Part shown: in pieces, positions 38,501 to 45,300 of the stretch | Numbering within the stretch: the stretch's first letter is position 1 | Layout: each line of letters opens with the position of its first letter | From: Toxonevra muliebris | Lineage: Eukaryota; Arthropoda; Insecta; Diptera; Pallopteridae | Assembly (NCBI GenBank): GCA_963691655.1 | Contig: OY829328.1 | Location: 74,900,400 to 74,964,399 of the forward strand | DNA length: 64,000 nt | Reading direction: 5' to 3' | The notes under the pieces: generated by a model | What the model was told of the DNA's origin: nothing | The model's input: only the letters and a program-made list of their open reading frames with translations | Databases searched by the model: none | Position numbers and translations under genes: made by a program

Positions 38501-41500
38501 ACCGGCGTTAAACTGTAGGTCCAACCAAGTGATATCACAATGGGCCATTCTGGACTGAGAATGTCCCCCGACAGGCACTACTTAAAAAACAAACAAAACC
38601 AGTTCAAAAACCTTAAGATATACTCGCCTGATCATAAAATAGAAAATATTACGAAAATTACAGGAAAACTCAAAAATATTTATTCGGATTAATTTCAAAC
38701 TACAATTTAGTCCGAACTTCATACCCAGAGTAGATCAAAAAACCTTTAAGGCTCTGATCAAAAGCGGACAATACTCAGACCAAAAATCAAACCAAGACTC
38801 TGACCGAAATTCAGCGCTAAATTCAACCAAAAATTCAGAACATAAATTAAAACAAAGCTCAGACTAAAAAAAAACTAAGTGCTGAATTCAGACAAAGAGT
38901 GGATCAAAAGATAGACCCAAATGTAGACTAAAAATCAAATGAAGACTCTGACAATTCTTCAATATAAACTTAAGATCGAAAAAAAACTAATACTTAGAAC
39001 AAAATGAAGATGAAAAGCCGACCACAATTCGTACACAAAAACCGCCCAAAACTGTGATCTAAAGCAGGCAAAATTGAGACCATAAATCGGACCCATATTT
39101 AGACCAAAAGACAGATACAAAGCAGATTAAAATTCAGCCCAAAATTTATAAAAAAACTGAATCAATTTCGACTAAAACTCGGATCAAAACCAGGATCAAA
39201 GTTTAATTTTAAATTTATACTAAGATTAAATCAAAAAGCAGACTAAGCCTCAAAAACAGGTTAATTAGATTAGATTTTTGAGAAGGAGGTTATGATGTTC
39301 ATCAAATCACTGTGACCTACTAGGGCGTATGACATCCCCCAAGGAATTTACGTGTTTTGGGGAAATTTAATATCTCTTTAGGAGAACTATCCGCTCTGTC
39401 TTGCGGCTGTAAGGAACATTTCCCTAAGTAACGAAGTCGGGTCCTTATTAGACCTTCACAGTAGCATAAAATATGTTCTGCTGTTTCTTCCTCCTCGTTA
39501 CATATTCGGGACGTTTTGTCTTGTGCTATACCCATGGCAGATAAGTGTTTGTACAACCCTGTGGCAATTCGATTTTTTTTAGTCTAATCTCTGCCCCAAC
39601 TCCTTCGTTTGTCTTCAAGCAATCTGTATAAAATACATGATAGTTCCCTGAAAGCTTGGACCTTACCTGTTCGCGGTTATGTCTATCAGGGAATGTGACT
39701 TTGAAGTAACGTGGAAGATATTTGTCGTTAGTTCGTTAGTATGGGTACTAAAATTTTCAACCATGTTAGATTATATCCTAATGAGTTGTTTTAAAACCAT
39801 TTCTTCTGATTCAATGATGAGCTTACTTCATTCTTAAGGTATAAGTTAAGCGATGATATGTTTAGAAATGGTTCCAGTGCCGCGGAGGTCGTTGTCCGCC
39901 TTGCTCCTGTAATACAGACGCTAGCTAGTCTAAAAATTTCAGACTATGTAAAACTCAGATTAAAATCAAACCAAAAATTAGACCGAAATTCAAACCAAAA
40001 ACGAAACCAAAACTTGGGCGAAAAATCAGATCGAAATTCAGGCCGAAATTTTGACTAAATCTCAGACCGATATTCGGACCAAAACTTAGAATGAATTTAC
40101 GAACTGTCGAAAAAGTATTAGTCCATATCATGGTGACATCGGTGTTACAAGATTAGTTTTGGGAAATTTTTATAAAACTATCCAATCAAGTTTTTGGAAA
40201 AAGAATTGATGGTTCTTTAATTTCAAGTAAAAAAATTTATTTGTACTGAAGTGGATTTAAATGAAAAAATTATGTTTTTTTTTTTTTCTTTGTTAATTTT
40301 CAACCGCTCACATTTTTTACAAAATTTTTTCAAGCACACCAAATTTTTAATATGTTGTGGGAAAAAACTATTTACTCGAACATAATTTCCCATATTTTAA
40401 AATTTTTGTTTAATTTTTTAGAAAAACAAGTTTTGCTATAAGTCACCGGTGACCCAAAAATCTTTAATGAAAACTCGAAGAATGCGAATCTGGACTCGGT
40501 TTTGCTCTATCTGTTCTAGTTTCCTTACGGTCAAGAGAGGGTTAAGTGAAAAAATTAATATTAAGTTACAGGGTGACAATTGTAAAGTGACGCAAGTTTA
40601 ATACTCTGCAGCAAGCTTTGCCATTTACCGTTACTTTAATTTAAAAAGCAAATTCATTCATCATTGGCTTTGCTTTTAATTTCATTTGAATTTTTGTTAT
40701 TACATTTTGAAATTTCCATAAAAATGGACAAGGAAAATATTCGTCGTGAAATTATGAAATTTCATTTGGCAAATTATAGTAGCCGTCAAATTGCAAAGGC
40801 TTTAAATTTGTCAAGTCGCACGGTAGACCGAGCTATTATTCGATATAATGAAACTGGGGGTTTTGGAGATAGAGACCGGGGAAAATTTTCAACAGTTGCC
40901 ACTACTGGTTTAACAGAAAAAATTCGTAAACGAATCAAGCGAAATCCAAGGCGCTCAATGAGAAAAATCGCTAAGGAAGTGGGAGTAAACCGTGAAACAG
41001 TGCGAATCATTGCAAAATCAAAGCTTAATCTTAAGCCGTACAAGCTCCGAAAAGCTCAAGATCTGACACAAAAAAAAAGAAAGATTTGCGACTGCAAAGA
41101 TGCAAGGCGTTGCTACGATCCTCCTTGTTAAAAAATGTTGAAAATATCTTGTTTACAGATGAAAAAATTTTCACGGTTGAACAACATTTCAATGCGCAAA
41201 ATGACCGAATGTGGCTAACATCATCATCGCAACAAAATAGGACTGTTGGCCGAGTTCAAAAGCCAGCTTCCGTTATGGTATGGGCTGGAGTTTCCGCTAA
41301 TGCCAGAACCCCTCTAATATTCGTTGAAGAGGGTGTTAAAATTGACCAGGTTGTTTATCGGAGCATTTTAAATGAACATGTTCTTCCCTGGGCCCAAGAT
41401 ACATTTGGAAATGAAAACTGGACTTTCCAGCAAGATTCTGCACCTTCCCACATGGCCAAATTAACGCAAACATGGATAAAAGACAATTTTTCTGGATTCA

Positions 41501-44500
41501 TAACATCTCAAGAATGGCCACCATACTCCCCAGACTTGAATCCAATGGACTAATCTATTTGGAGTATTTTAGAGAGTAAGGCTTCTGCATCTCAACACCA
41601 CAGTCTGGAGTCGCTGACAAATTCATTAGAGAAAGCCTGGACTGAAATTGATCATGAAGTCCTGCGGTGAACAGTCCTACGATTTCCGGATCGATTGAAG
41701 GCATGTGTGCAGGCTAAAGGAGGTTATATTGAATGAGGTGGGGTTCAAATGAATGCTTATATATTCAGCAATGTTAACACTTAATTGTACTTAATGGAAG
41801 TACGTCCTTTTGAAAATAACTGCTGAAATGTGTACGTCACTTTACGATTGTCACCCTGTACTTTGTCTATCTATAAAAAATATGTAATAAAATGTATAGA
41901 AAAAGTTTGTCAAAAATTCTCAATGAGAGCCACTGGGTCACCGGCGACCCATGAAAGTTAAAACTTTAAAGGTACAAAATGTCTGTTTTGATTGTAACAA
42001 GAAATGTGGTACAGACAGTATAAATCCGGATTCGGTTTTGCGCTATCTCCTCTGGTTTTTCTGCGGTCCCGAAAGGATTAATATAAAAAAAACTATTTGG
42101 AACCATTTGGAGATGATCTCGTTATGAACTAAAGGCTGTTATGGCAGCTTGATAGTGTGAAAATGAAAAAAATGCATTTTTTCAAATATATATTTCTCAT
42201 TGAAGTATAGATCCTTCTATGTTTCTTTGTGCTATTTAGTCCCCCATATTTTTTGACTTCTCTTTACAAATCTTCTGTTCCACAACCATAACTTCTTTAT
42301 ATCTTACCAACTTAATAACCGGATCATCCATTTGTATATACAATTTCGATAAATTCATATCGATGTCATGAGCTGCACTCTCTTTACAATCCACCAGCAG
42401 AACAATACGATTCTTATGAAATTGCAAAGCCAACGAACGAATCGTACTCGTCTCATTAATATTGGGTATGTCAAAATGTTTCGATTCAGTTTCACCAGCA
42501 GCGCTCATATCAAGCGTAACACGCTGATGTTTACGATCCAAAAAGAAAGACATTTTATGTTTCAATGTGGGAAAATCAATCATGAAGAGAGCTTCAATGG
42601 AAATATGCAGCTTGCGACGTGGTCTTAAGCGAAAGGGAAGAATTTAAAAATAGATTTTAAAAATAATAACAATAAAAATAAAATTTACAATCTGAAGATA
42701 CAAAGTTCATTTCAAAAGTTTAGATATTAACACTCATGAGTAACGCTCGTATCCAAGGCCGTATTTAGAGGGGGGATATTTTGGGGGTTCTGACCCCCTC
42801 CCCCCTCCCCCCGAAATGTGGAAACTTTATTGTAATTTTTGAGATTAATTGCCAATGGATGGAAAAAAAGTCAAAATAAAATCTATTTAACGATATTTTT
42901 TTCTTCCATCGGTTTTTTTTTTTCTAAAAAGTCAAATATAAAAAATAAATTTGAAATCTTAGTTACACTATGCGATCAAATCCGATTTGTTTTCTTCGAC
43001 ATGAGGTTTGAATACGGATTCAAAAAAAAGAAGGTGTTACTGAGCACTCCTGCATTCATAGTTTTTCTGGGTCAGTAACTGTTTTTGATTTAAAGTTTCG
43101 TCCTGAATCAGTTTGAAAAGTTTAAAAATTAATAAAAATAGAAAAAATTATCGGATCCTTGTAACCCCATTTTTTTCCTAAAACGTGACGTGATTTGAAG
43201 TTTTTGACCTCAGATTCGTGTTCAACGTGAAAAATTCTTTCGCAAAAACTCCATCTTATTAGCAAAACCCATCTTAAAATTAATTTTTTTAACGCATTAT
43301 TGCTCAGAGCACCACGACTAGAAAGATCTCTTTCAATGCTCTGACTTCACGAATTTAGGGAATATAAGCCAACCTCATCCGGGTTCCTTATCATTGATAA
43401 TGGCTCAAATTCCCAATGATGATCATTGGAAAAAAATGAGCCTCTAATATTTTTGGTAATTTTTTTGAGGTTGGGTACATCATCAGAAGTGGGAAGTCAA
43501 TGAGTTAACGAAAATATGTCCTTCACGATAAAAAAAATGCATTAGAATGCATATTGAATATTTATTTGAAAAAATTTAATTGAATTTTTTGTCACTTATG
43601 GCCATTTTTTTGAGGTTAAAATTAAAAAAAATCGGAAAATTTTTCCTAAAGTTTTAAGATATTTATCTACTTTTATCCTTAATCTAATAGGGTCCATCAA
43701 ATGTATCATCGATTTAATTTATTGTATTTAAAAATCAGTTCGATAAAAATTTTTTATGAATATTTTCTTCGAATGAAAACCCCCCCGAAAAAAATTTCTG
43801 GCTAAGGCCCTGCTCGTATCTATACAGTTTTTCGCGGTAGTATACCGTTTTTTCAACTCCAAAACCGCATACCGCCTATTTTATCAAAATACCGCGTTTA
43901 AACTAAGAAAAAAGTATACAATTTTTTGCTAGGAAACTCAAATTTATCAGTCGCAATACAAAACGACTGAGAGAATGATGGCAACTCGTTGCGAGTATAC
44001 TTTTGATAGAAGTGGAAACAATGAAAGCGATTCTTATCATCAAATGTAACTTGAAATAAGCATTCGTTGATTTCTATGAATACCTCATAGCAAAGCCGGA
44101 ATCGCTTTGTCAAATTTCTTCCAAGCACAAATTCAATACAACTACAGAAAGAGAAATGAAAATGAAGAACGAAGACGATTTAGATGATGGGTAAATTGCT
44201 TTCCTTGTTAATTTTCATTGAAGAAAATTCCTACCGCGAAATATACAGGTTTTTTCATACCGATATACAGTTTTTTATAAATTTTTGGTAGAAATATACA
44301 GTTTTTGGTACGAAAAAAGATACGAGCGTTACTCATGAGTGAAGAGAGAATAAGATAAGCTAAGAGCGCAATTGTGTAATGAAACAATCTCTCACAATTG
44401 TGCAATTGTTTCTCATTGGTTGTTTTCTTTTTTAATTGCAGAGAGCGAAAATATCTTCTCTTTTGAAACGCACTCTGATTGGCTGAGTTTAGCTCATTCA

Positions 44501-45120
44501 GAGAGAGTCACTTCTTACCTTATATGACGCATTGATATTATGCAGTCTCCTTTTTTTATATACTGCTCCAGTTCAGCGGAAGCAACTGAGAATGAAATTT
44601 ATTTAAATAAAAAAAATATTTTAAATTTAAATACTTATGAGATTTCTTGTAAAATAAGTTTTATGAGATAAGCTGAAATATTATTGAAAGTTTTATGCGT
44701 TTTCTTTATCTAAAGTATAAAACGTTTTTTTTGTTCCGCATATGTTCAACAAAAAACGCCTTGAAAAAACATATAAAATTATTTCCTTATGAAGATTTGA
44801 GTTACTCATGCAAAAACAACATCGTTGCCTTTGTTTGCTGACCACATTACCTTCGCCTCATAAGGTAATGGCAGCAGGTCAAATTGGTTTTGTAATAATG
44901 TCCGATCATTCTTGTCATTTTACGAATCATGACAATCATGCACTAAATATTGACATACTAATTTACAAGTTAAATAAATATAAGCAAACATAAAAACGCC
45001 TAGTTATATTTATGTAAAAATTCGTGCCTACATACCTGGATCCAGTGACAATGAAGCAACATCGCCAATCAAGAAGGCGGCGGCGGCAACAGCCAAAATA
45101 AATACAAGCAAGCAATTCAT
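11388..45120 (-). CDS. Tsp: Thrombospondin, group B (pentameric), 14 coding exons
   Basis: This is a secreted, calcium-binding matrix glycoprotein. In flies the family acts at integrin-dependent muscle-tendon attachment (established knowledge). The exons listed separately join with GT-AG introns and unbroken phase into 3135 nt (1044 residues plus stop). In order the protein has a signal peptide (1-23), an N-terminal laminin-G-like module (about 25-180), a linker with RGD at 232-234, a coiled coil (244-280) followed by Cys281 and Cys284, EGF-like modules (about 290-530), acidic DxDxDG type 3 repeats (about 535-810) and a C-terminal lectin-like domain to 1044. There are no TSR or VWC modules, which fits a pentameric thrombospondin. 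Two KGD motifs (753-755, 789-791) lie in the type 3 repeats. The 5' and 3' UTR limits are not determined. Transposon insertions all fall in introns. Confidence 0.95.
11642..12245 (-). CDS. Tsp: Tsp exon 13: last type 3 repeat and most of the lectin-like C-terminal domain
   Basis: It starts [18 protein letters not shown] (a second KGD, 789-791), then enters the conserved C-terminal domain with [66 protein letters not shown] and [10 protein letters not shown]. These match the thrombospondin signature block by block. The donor is GTATGA. Confidence 0.97.
12440..13110. repeat. Degenerate AAGCTT-rich intronic repeat (intron 12)
   Basis: About six diverged units share the core GCAAAAGAGCTTTAAAGCTT followed by a variable A/T tail and AATATTAGAAA or similar. 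They start near 12449, 12571, 12694, 12805, 12956 and 13047, so the spacing is about 90-150 bp. Many HindIII-like AAGCTT words result. It is probably an old tandem expansion inside the intron. Confidence 0.55.
13387..13484 (-). CDS. Tsp: Tsp exon 12: type 3 repeat
   Basis: It encodes [20 protein letters not shown] and [12 protein letters not shown], one type 3 unit. Its junction with exon 11 creates KGD (753-755). Intron 11 is 116 bp. The donor is GTAAGT. Confidence 0.95.
13601..14376 (-). CDS. Tsp: Tsp exon 11: last EGF units and most type 3 repeats
   Basis: It opens [20 protein letters not shown], finishes the EGF region with [14 protein letters not shown], then runs through serial type 3 repeats with [22 protein letters not shown] units (DxDxDG loops with paired Cys). 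These bind calcium cooperatively in the family. The exon holds over a quarter of the protein. The reverse strand shows His-rich shadow frames because GAT codons read ATC/CAT backwards. Confidence 0.97.
14521..14636 (-). CDS. Tsp: Tsp exon 10: calcium-binding EGF start
   Basis: It encodes GFYAEYIG, then [20 protein letters not shown], a typical calcium-binding EGF opening. It is separated from exon 9 by a 67-bp intron. The donor is GTAAGT and the exon ends in phase 0. Confidence 0.94.
14704..14910 (-). CDS. Tsp: Tsp exon 9: EGF-like modules
   Basis: It encodes [20 protein letters not shown] and a calcium-binding type EGF start ([12 protein letters not shown]), ending in [12 protein letters not shown]. 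The acceptor is CTTCGCAG and the donor GTACGA, a weaker donor than its neighbours. Confidence 0.94.
15660..16270 (+). pseudogene. RTE/CR1-type LINE, C-terminal fragment
   Basis: Two frames, broken near 15960, together read YGSETWLIS, then [20 protein letters not shown] and [20 protein letters not shown]. This is the familiar C-terminal region of endonuclease-reverse transcriptases, after the polymerase domain. It ends near NSQEE and a stop. Only the end of the element remains, in intron 8 and antisense to Tsp. Confidence 0.7.
16520..17180 (+). pseudogene. piggyBac-like transposase remnant
   Basis: Near 16560 a frame reads [16 protein letters not shown], like the start of the piggyBac catalytic domain. 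Further on come [20 protein letters not shown] and, in another frame, [20 protein letters not shown], the well-known C-terminal block with the third catalytic Asp. The middle is missing and the frames are broken, so it is inactive. Confidence 0.75.
17473..18664 (-). mobile_element. 5'-truncated LINE with TTAGG-like tail, second copy
   Basis: In complement it matches the 3' part of the LINE at 30572-31807: the coding end after RNase H, the segment with GAGTCGCGCCGTACTGTGG, and a short AACCT-repeat tail, seen here as TTAGGTTAGGTTAGATT at the left end. It is broken by a 701-bp hAT-like element at 17715-18415 and abuts the hAT element at 18673. It is truncated at its 5' end near 18664. Confidence 0.75.
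17715..18415. mobile_element. Non-autonomous hAT-like element inserted in a LINE
   Basis: It is flanked by exact 8-bp repeats GCCCCGAC (17707-17714 and 18416-18423), and removing it restores the LINE sequence. The ends are imperfect inverted repeats, TAATGATGATTCGATAC and, in complement, TAGTGTTGATTCAATAC. The interior is rich in AATATT and contains a segment resembling the 3' part of the SINE family seen at 34704-34946. No transposase. Confidence 0.8.
18673..19178. mobile_element. Non-autonomous hAT-type element B, copy 2
   Basis: It begins CAGCGATGCCAACTTGCGGG and ends with the complement of GAGTTGGCATCCCTG, with exact 8-bp flanks CTCCTAAC (18665-18672 and 19179-19186). At 506 bp it is about half the length of copy 1 (without its insert), so it is an internal deletion derivative. 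Confidence 0.85.
19187..20650. other. Intron 8, AT-rich, nothing recognised
   Basis: No bounded element or coding region was identified. An ATAATAATAATA run lies near 20229-20245. Confidence 0.45.
20651..20772 (-). CDS. Tsp: Tsp exon 8: EGF-like module
   Basis: It encodes [33 protein letters not shown] and GPCPSG, a thrombospondin-type EGF unit isolated between two large transposon-filled introns. The acceptor is TTTTTACAG and the donor GTAAAT. The phase agrees on both sides. Confidence 0.93.
21586..22250. mobile_element. Possible piggyBac-like non-autonomous element
   Basis: The ends are inverted: CTCTCTAGTTCGCAA on the left and, in complement, CCCTCTAGTTCCCAA on the right. TTAA precedes the left end (21582-21585) and CTAA follows the right end, which fits a once-exact TTAA target duplication. 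The interior has no transposase. It also contains two partly complementary segments with GACTGTCATAA and TTATGACAGTC. Confidence 0.5.
24148..24387. mobile_element. Short hAT-type MITE
   Basis: It begins CAGTGTGGCCAACTTTTG and ends with the complement, GAGTTGGCCACACTG. The flanks GTTAATAT (24140-24147) and GTTGATAT (24388-24395) match in 7 of 8 positions. At 240 bp it has no coding capacity and an interior rich in GCGC/AAAA words. Confidence 0.8.
26160..27660 (+). pseudogene. R1-clade LINE reverse transcriptase and C-terminus, badly decayed
   Basis: Pieces in shifting frames match R1-type elements. These include a fragment like [17 protein letters not shown] near 26290, [15 protein letters not shown] near 26430, [15 protein letters not shown] near 26510, an [19 protein letters not shown] region near 26625-26680 (a damaged YADD box), and [17 protein letters not shown] near 27230, the R1 C-terminal block before the Cys-His knuckle. 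There are many stops and frame changes. It is an old insertion in intron 7, not in rDNA. Confidence 0.7.
28000..29255 (+). pseudogene. Jockey-like LINE reverse transcriptase remnant
   Basis: It contains [14 protein letters not shown], then a [18 protein letters not shown] box, a [11 protein letters not shown] box, and [15 protein letters not shown] (the RT5-type RQGSVLGP block), followed by a damaged ADDS region near 28790. Several stops and frameshifts break it. Towards the end, a Jockey-type C-terminus and a run of AATAAATAAATAAA lie just before the next element. Confidence 0.75.
29257..30422 (+). mobile_element. rosa-like (DD41D) Tc1/mariner element, decayed
   Basis: The ends are inverted: AAGGGTTTTTCAATAGCT and, in complement, AAGGATTTTTCATTAAGCG, with TA on both sides (29255-29256 and 30423-30424). 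The 1166-bp interior contains a wrecked transposase on the plus strand: SEFRQ at the start, a SDEAFFLI-like catalytic block near 29758, and [20 protein letters not shown] near 30107-30166, which carries the third catalytic Asp. The family gap between the second and third Asp is 41 residues. It is inactive. Confidence 0.75.
30572..31807 (+). mobile_element. 5'-truncated LINE with RNase H domain and (AACCT)n tail
   Basis: It is bounded by the 11-bp target duplication TGCCAATTGTC (30561-30571 and 31808-31818). The coding part is an RNase H domain: [18 protein letters not shown] (first Asp), [14 protein letters not shown] (Glu), [15 protein letters not shown] (Asp) and [17 protein letters not shown] (last Asp). 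A frameshift near 31220 moves to a frame reading [15 protein letters not shown] and a [20 protein letters not shown] zinc knuckle. The 3' end is five AACCT units. The reverse transcriptase is missing through 5' truncation. A second copy is at 17473-18664. Confidence 0.88.
32998..33175. repeat. 27-bp minisatellite in Tsp intron 7
   Basis: Six or so units of 27 bp follow the pattern GTGATCGTTGAGATCGAAG then TTCTTGTA. The third unit is the most diverged and the last fades out near 33175. Because 27 is a multiple of three, all six frames stay open across the array; a 97-residue plus-strand frame with a VIVEIEVLV period results. I read this as a repeat effect and not a gene. Confidence 0.8.
33449..33470. 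repeat. (GT)n microsatellite
   Basis: An uninterrupted TG run of about 20 bases in intron 7. Confidence 0.8.
33720..33837 (-). CDS. Tsp: Tsp exon 7: EGF-like module
   Basis: It encodes [16 protein letters not shown], then [11 protein letters not shown], completing one Cys-rich EGF-type unit and starting another. The acceptor is TTTTGCAG and the donor GTAAGT. It is followed by the 12.9 kb intron 7. Confidence 0.93.
33984..34172 (-). CDS. Tsp: Tsp exon 6: coiled-coil oligomerisation segment
   Basis: It encodes residues 244-306. A heptad-like stretch ([15 protein letters not shown], then [12 protein letters not shown]) is followed by CAGC. This arrangement of an alpha-helical bundle closed by a Cys pair forms covalent pentamers in the family. 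The exon ends with the first EGF-type cysteines ([12 protein letters not shown]). The donor is GTAAAA. Confidence 0.95.
34507..34946 (-). mobile_element. Dimeric tRNA-headed SINE
   Basis: The unit is flanked by a 12-bp duplication CTCTCACATATA (34495-34506 and 34947-34958). Read on the minus strand, it begins with a tRNA-Glu-like head (TAGTCTAGTGGATAGTG as A box, GGTTCGATTCCCG as B box), then a body ending GGCGTTAAACTGTAGGTCC. A second tRNA-like head follows (TGGTCTAGTGGAACAGTGCC and GAGTTCGATTCTCGG), then a CTTT-rich stretch, a tail with GGTCGCAGTGCCTGACTTTC and finally AATAATAATAATA. One duplication around both halves implies that they moved together. Confidence 0.75.
35015..35445 (+). pseudogene. 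Hsp70/Hsc70 pseudogene fragment (antisense to Tsp)
   Basis: The plus strand reads [40 protein letters not shown] and later DAKLDKSI, which match the ATPase domain of cytosolic Hsp70 cognate proteins over about 140 residues (roughly 190-330 of the family). There are in-frame stops (for example the Gln codon after HFV is TAG), frameshifts, and changes at the conserved phosphate loop (DLGGGTF-type replaced by DLGDGIF). It has no intron and no N- or C-terminal part. A retrocopy is the simplest origin, though Hsp70 genes are often intronless anyway. It ends directly at the polypyrimidine tract. Confidence 0.88.
35446..37150. repeat. 1.7-kb polypyrimidine tract in Tsp intron 5
   Basis: The plus strand is almost wholly C and T, built from words like CTCTTCTTCCCCT and TTCTTCCCCTCTCGCTC. 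The Tsp pre-mRNA would therefore carry a polypurine run of the same length. A related pyrimidine-rich stretch precedes the SINE at 34365-34500. Open frames here (Ser/Phe/Leu/Pro-rich on plus, Arg/Lys/Glu/Gly-rich on minus) come from composition and are not genes. Confidence 0.9.
37840..37971 (-). CDS. Tsp: Tsp exon 5: linker with an RGD motif
   Basis: It encodes residues 200-243, a hydrophilic linker rich in Gln and Arg, with [10 protein letters not shown] near its end. The RGD at 232-234 is a potential integrin contact. The donor is GTAAAT. Intron 4, upstream of this exon, is only 113 bp. Confidence 0.92.
38085..38214 (-). CDS. Tsp: Tsp exon 4: end of the N-terminal module
   Basis: It encodes residues 157-199, starting [19 protein letters not shown] and containing the second module cysteine in RANCQKG, likely paired with the Cys in exon 3. 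It ends in a basic segment ([12 protein letters not shown]). The acceptor is TTTTTTATAG and the donor GTAATT. Confidence 0.92.
38490..38595 (+). mobile_element. Fragment of the SINE 3' body
   Basis: It contains GGCGTTAAACTGTAGGTCC, the same end as the first half of the dimeric SINE, followed by CAACCAAGTGATATCACAAT and GACTGAGAATGTCCCCCGAC. Related pieces are at 18190-18290, 31860-31935 and 34704-34760. Confidence 0.55.
38600..40110. repeat. Degenerate CAGACCAAAA-type simple repeat, interrupted by a LINE fragment
   Basis: Loosely repeated words such as AAATTCAGACCAAAA and CTGACCAAAA recur every 12-25 bases from 38680 to 39260 and again from 39950 to 40100. A minus-strand LINE fragment (39290-39640) lies between. 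It is probably one old array split by an insertion. Confidence 0.45.
39290..39640 (-). pseudogene. LINE C-terminal (zinc-knuckle) fragment
   Basis: The minus strand reads [20 protein letters not shown], then [20 protein letters not shown], the Cys-His knuckle that closes I/R1-type LINE polyproteins (ICNEEEET with HILCYC). It ends shortly afterwards. Nothing of the reverse transcriptase is left. Confidence 0.6.
40440..40545. repeat. Direct repeat flanking the maT element, left copy
   Basis: It shares CACCGGTGACCC, then GGACTCGGTTTTGCTCTATC and GGTTAA, with 41935-42080, where the same words appear as CACCGGCGACCC and GGATTCGGTTTTGCGCTATC. The copies are diverged and in direct orientation on either side of the transposon. 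Confidence 0.5.
40569..41858 (+). mobile_element. maT-type (DD37D) Tc1/mariner element
   Basis: Terminal inverted repeats of 24 bp, CAGGGTGACAATTGTAAAGT GACG on the left and the complement of CGTCACTTTACGATTG TCACCCTG on the right, differ at one position. TA lies on both sides (40567-40568 and 41859-41860). The element is 1290 bp and encodes a broken transposase on the plus strand. It lies in Tsp intron 3. Confidence 0.9.
40724..41735 (+). pseudogene. maT-like transposase, frameshifted
   Basis: It starts [20 protein letters not shown]. Helix-turn-helix regions follow ([39 protein letters not shown]). A frameshift near 41090 switches frame. Catalytic blocks are [13 protein letters not shown] (first Asp), [17 protein letters not shown] (second Asp) and [12 protein letters not shown] (third Asp). 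By my count 37 residues lie between the second and third Asp, the DD37D pattern of the maT family. A stop follows immediately (41551-41553, TAA), and another stop lies near 41670. It is inactive but recently so. Confidence 0.85.
41935..42085. repeat. Direct repeat flanking the maT element, right copy
   Basis: This is the partner of 40440-40545, sharing the CACCGGCGACCC and GATTCGGTTTTGCGCTATC words and a following run with GGTCCCGAAAGGATTAA. Confidence 0.5.
42308..42623 (-). CDS. Tsp: Tsp exon 3: core of the laminin-G-like N-terminal module
   Basis: It encodes residues 51-156, including [20 protein letters not shown] and the module's VDCKES cysteine, and ends DDPVIKL. The acceptor is CTTTCGCTTAAG and the donor GTAAGA. 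The open frame runs through the donor for another 20 or so codons to a TAA near 42236. That extension is intron by phase, because exon 4 starts in phase 0 directly after IKL. Confidence 0.92.
42741..44331. mobile_element. hAT-like element C with nested element A
   Basis: The ends TAACGCTCGTATC and GATACGAGCGTTA are exact inverses. The 8-bp flanks CTCATGAG (42733-42740 and 44332-44339) are identical. Element A copy 3 is inserted within the left end. Excluding that insert it is about 524 bp. The interior has words such as CAGTTTTTCGCGGTAGTATACCG and no transposase. It fills most of Tsp intron 2. Confidence 0.8.
42754..43812 (+). mobile_element. Non-autonomous hAT-type element A, copy 3
   Basis: It begins CAAGGCCGTATTTAGAGGGG and ends GGCTAAGGCCCTG. 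Exact 8-bp flanks CTCGTATC (42746-42753 and 43813-43820) lie inside element C, whose own terminus was the target. It is close to copy 2 in sequence and length (1059 bp). Confidence 0.88.
44519..44585 (-). CDS. Tsp: Tsp exon 2: 67-nt exon of the N-terminal module
   Basis: This exon is too short to appear as an open frame and was found by phase. Exon 1 ends in phase 1 and exon 3 needs two upstream bases. Only this segment fits, with a TTCATTCTCAG acceptor and a GTAAGA donor. It encodes [20 protein letters not shown] plus an Ile and part of an Arg codon. The next exon then reads RPRRKLH, so the junction forms a basic IRPRRK cluster of the kind expected for heparin binding in this module. Confidence 0.85.
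45036..45120 (-). CDS. Tsp: Tsp exon 1: start codon and signal peptide
   Basis: The first 28 residues begin [20 protein letters not shown], a short polar start followed by a hydrophobic core, as in a signal peptide; cleavage is likely just before SLSLDP. The start is favoured by the CAACA context before ATG and by the signal peptide. The donor is GTATGT and the exon ends one base into a codon. Confidence 0.9.
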
Positions 45121-45300
45121 TGTTGCTGTTGCTGCAATTCTGCTGTTTTTATTTTTATTATTATCGTTTCGGAGTTTAATATTGCTTGTTGTCTGTCTGT
45201 CTGTTTGTCGACAGCGACAGTGTCAGCACAAAGAAACTTTTAATTTTTCTTTTATTTTAAGTTTTTTGCTTATCCGTTCCGATGTTGTTCATCCACTAAA
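45121..45300 (-). other. Tsp: Probable Tsp 5' UTR
   Basis: Upstream of the start codon the minus strand has CAGCAACAGCAACA before ATG, an A-rich segment, and a CAGACAGACAGACA run. No TATA box or clear acceptor can be assigned, so further noncoding 5' exons remain possible. Confidence 0.4.

Noticed and set aside
44830..44885. Minus-strand peptide [13 protein letters not shown], resembling the start of some mature thrombospondins
   Set aside because: It has no pyrimidine-rich acceptor, an upstream stop close by, and phase that does not fit exon 1 or exon 3. The 67-nt segment at 44519-44585 fits perfectly instead.
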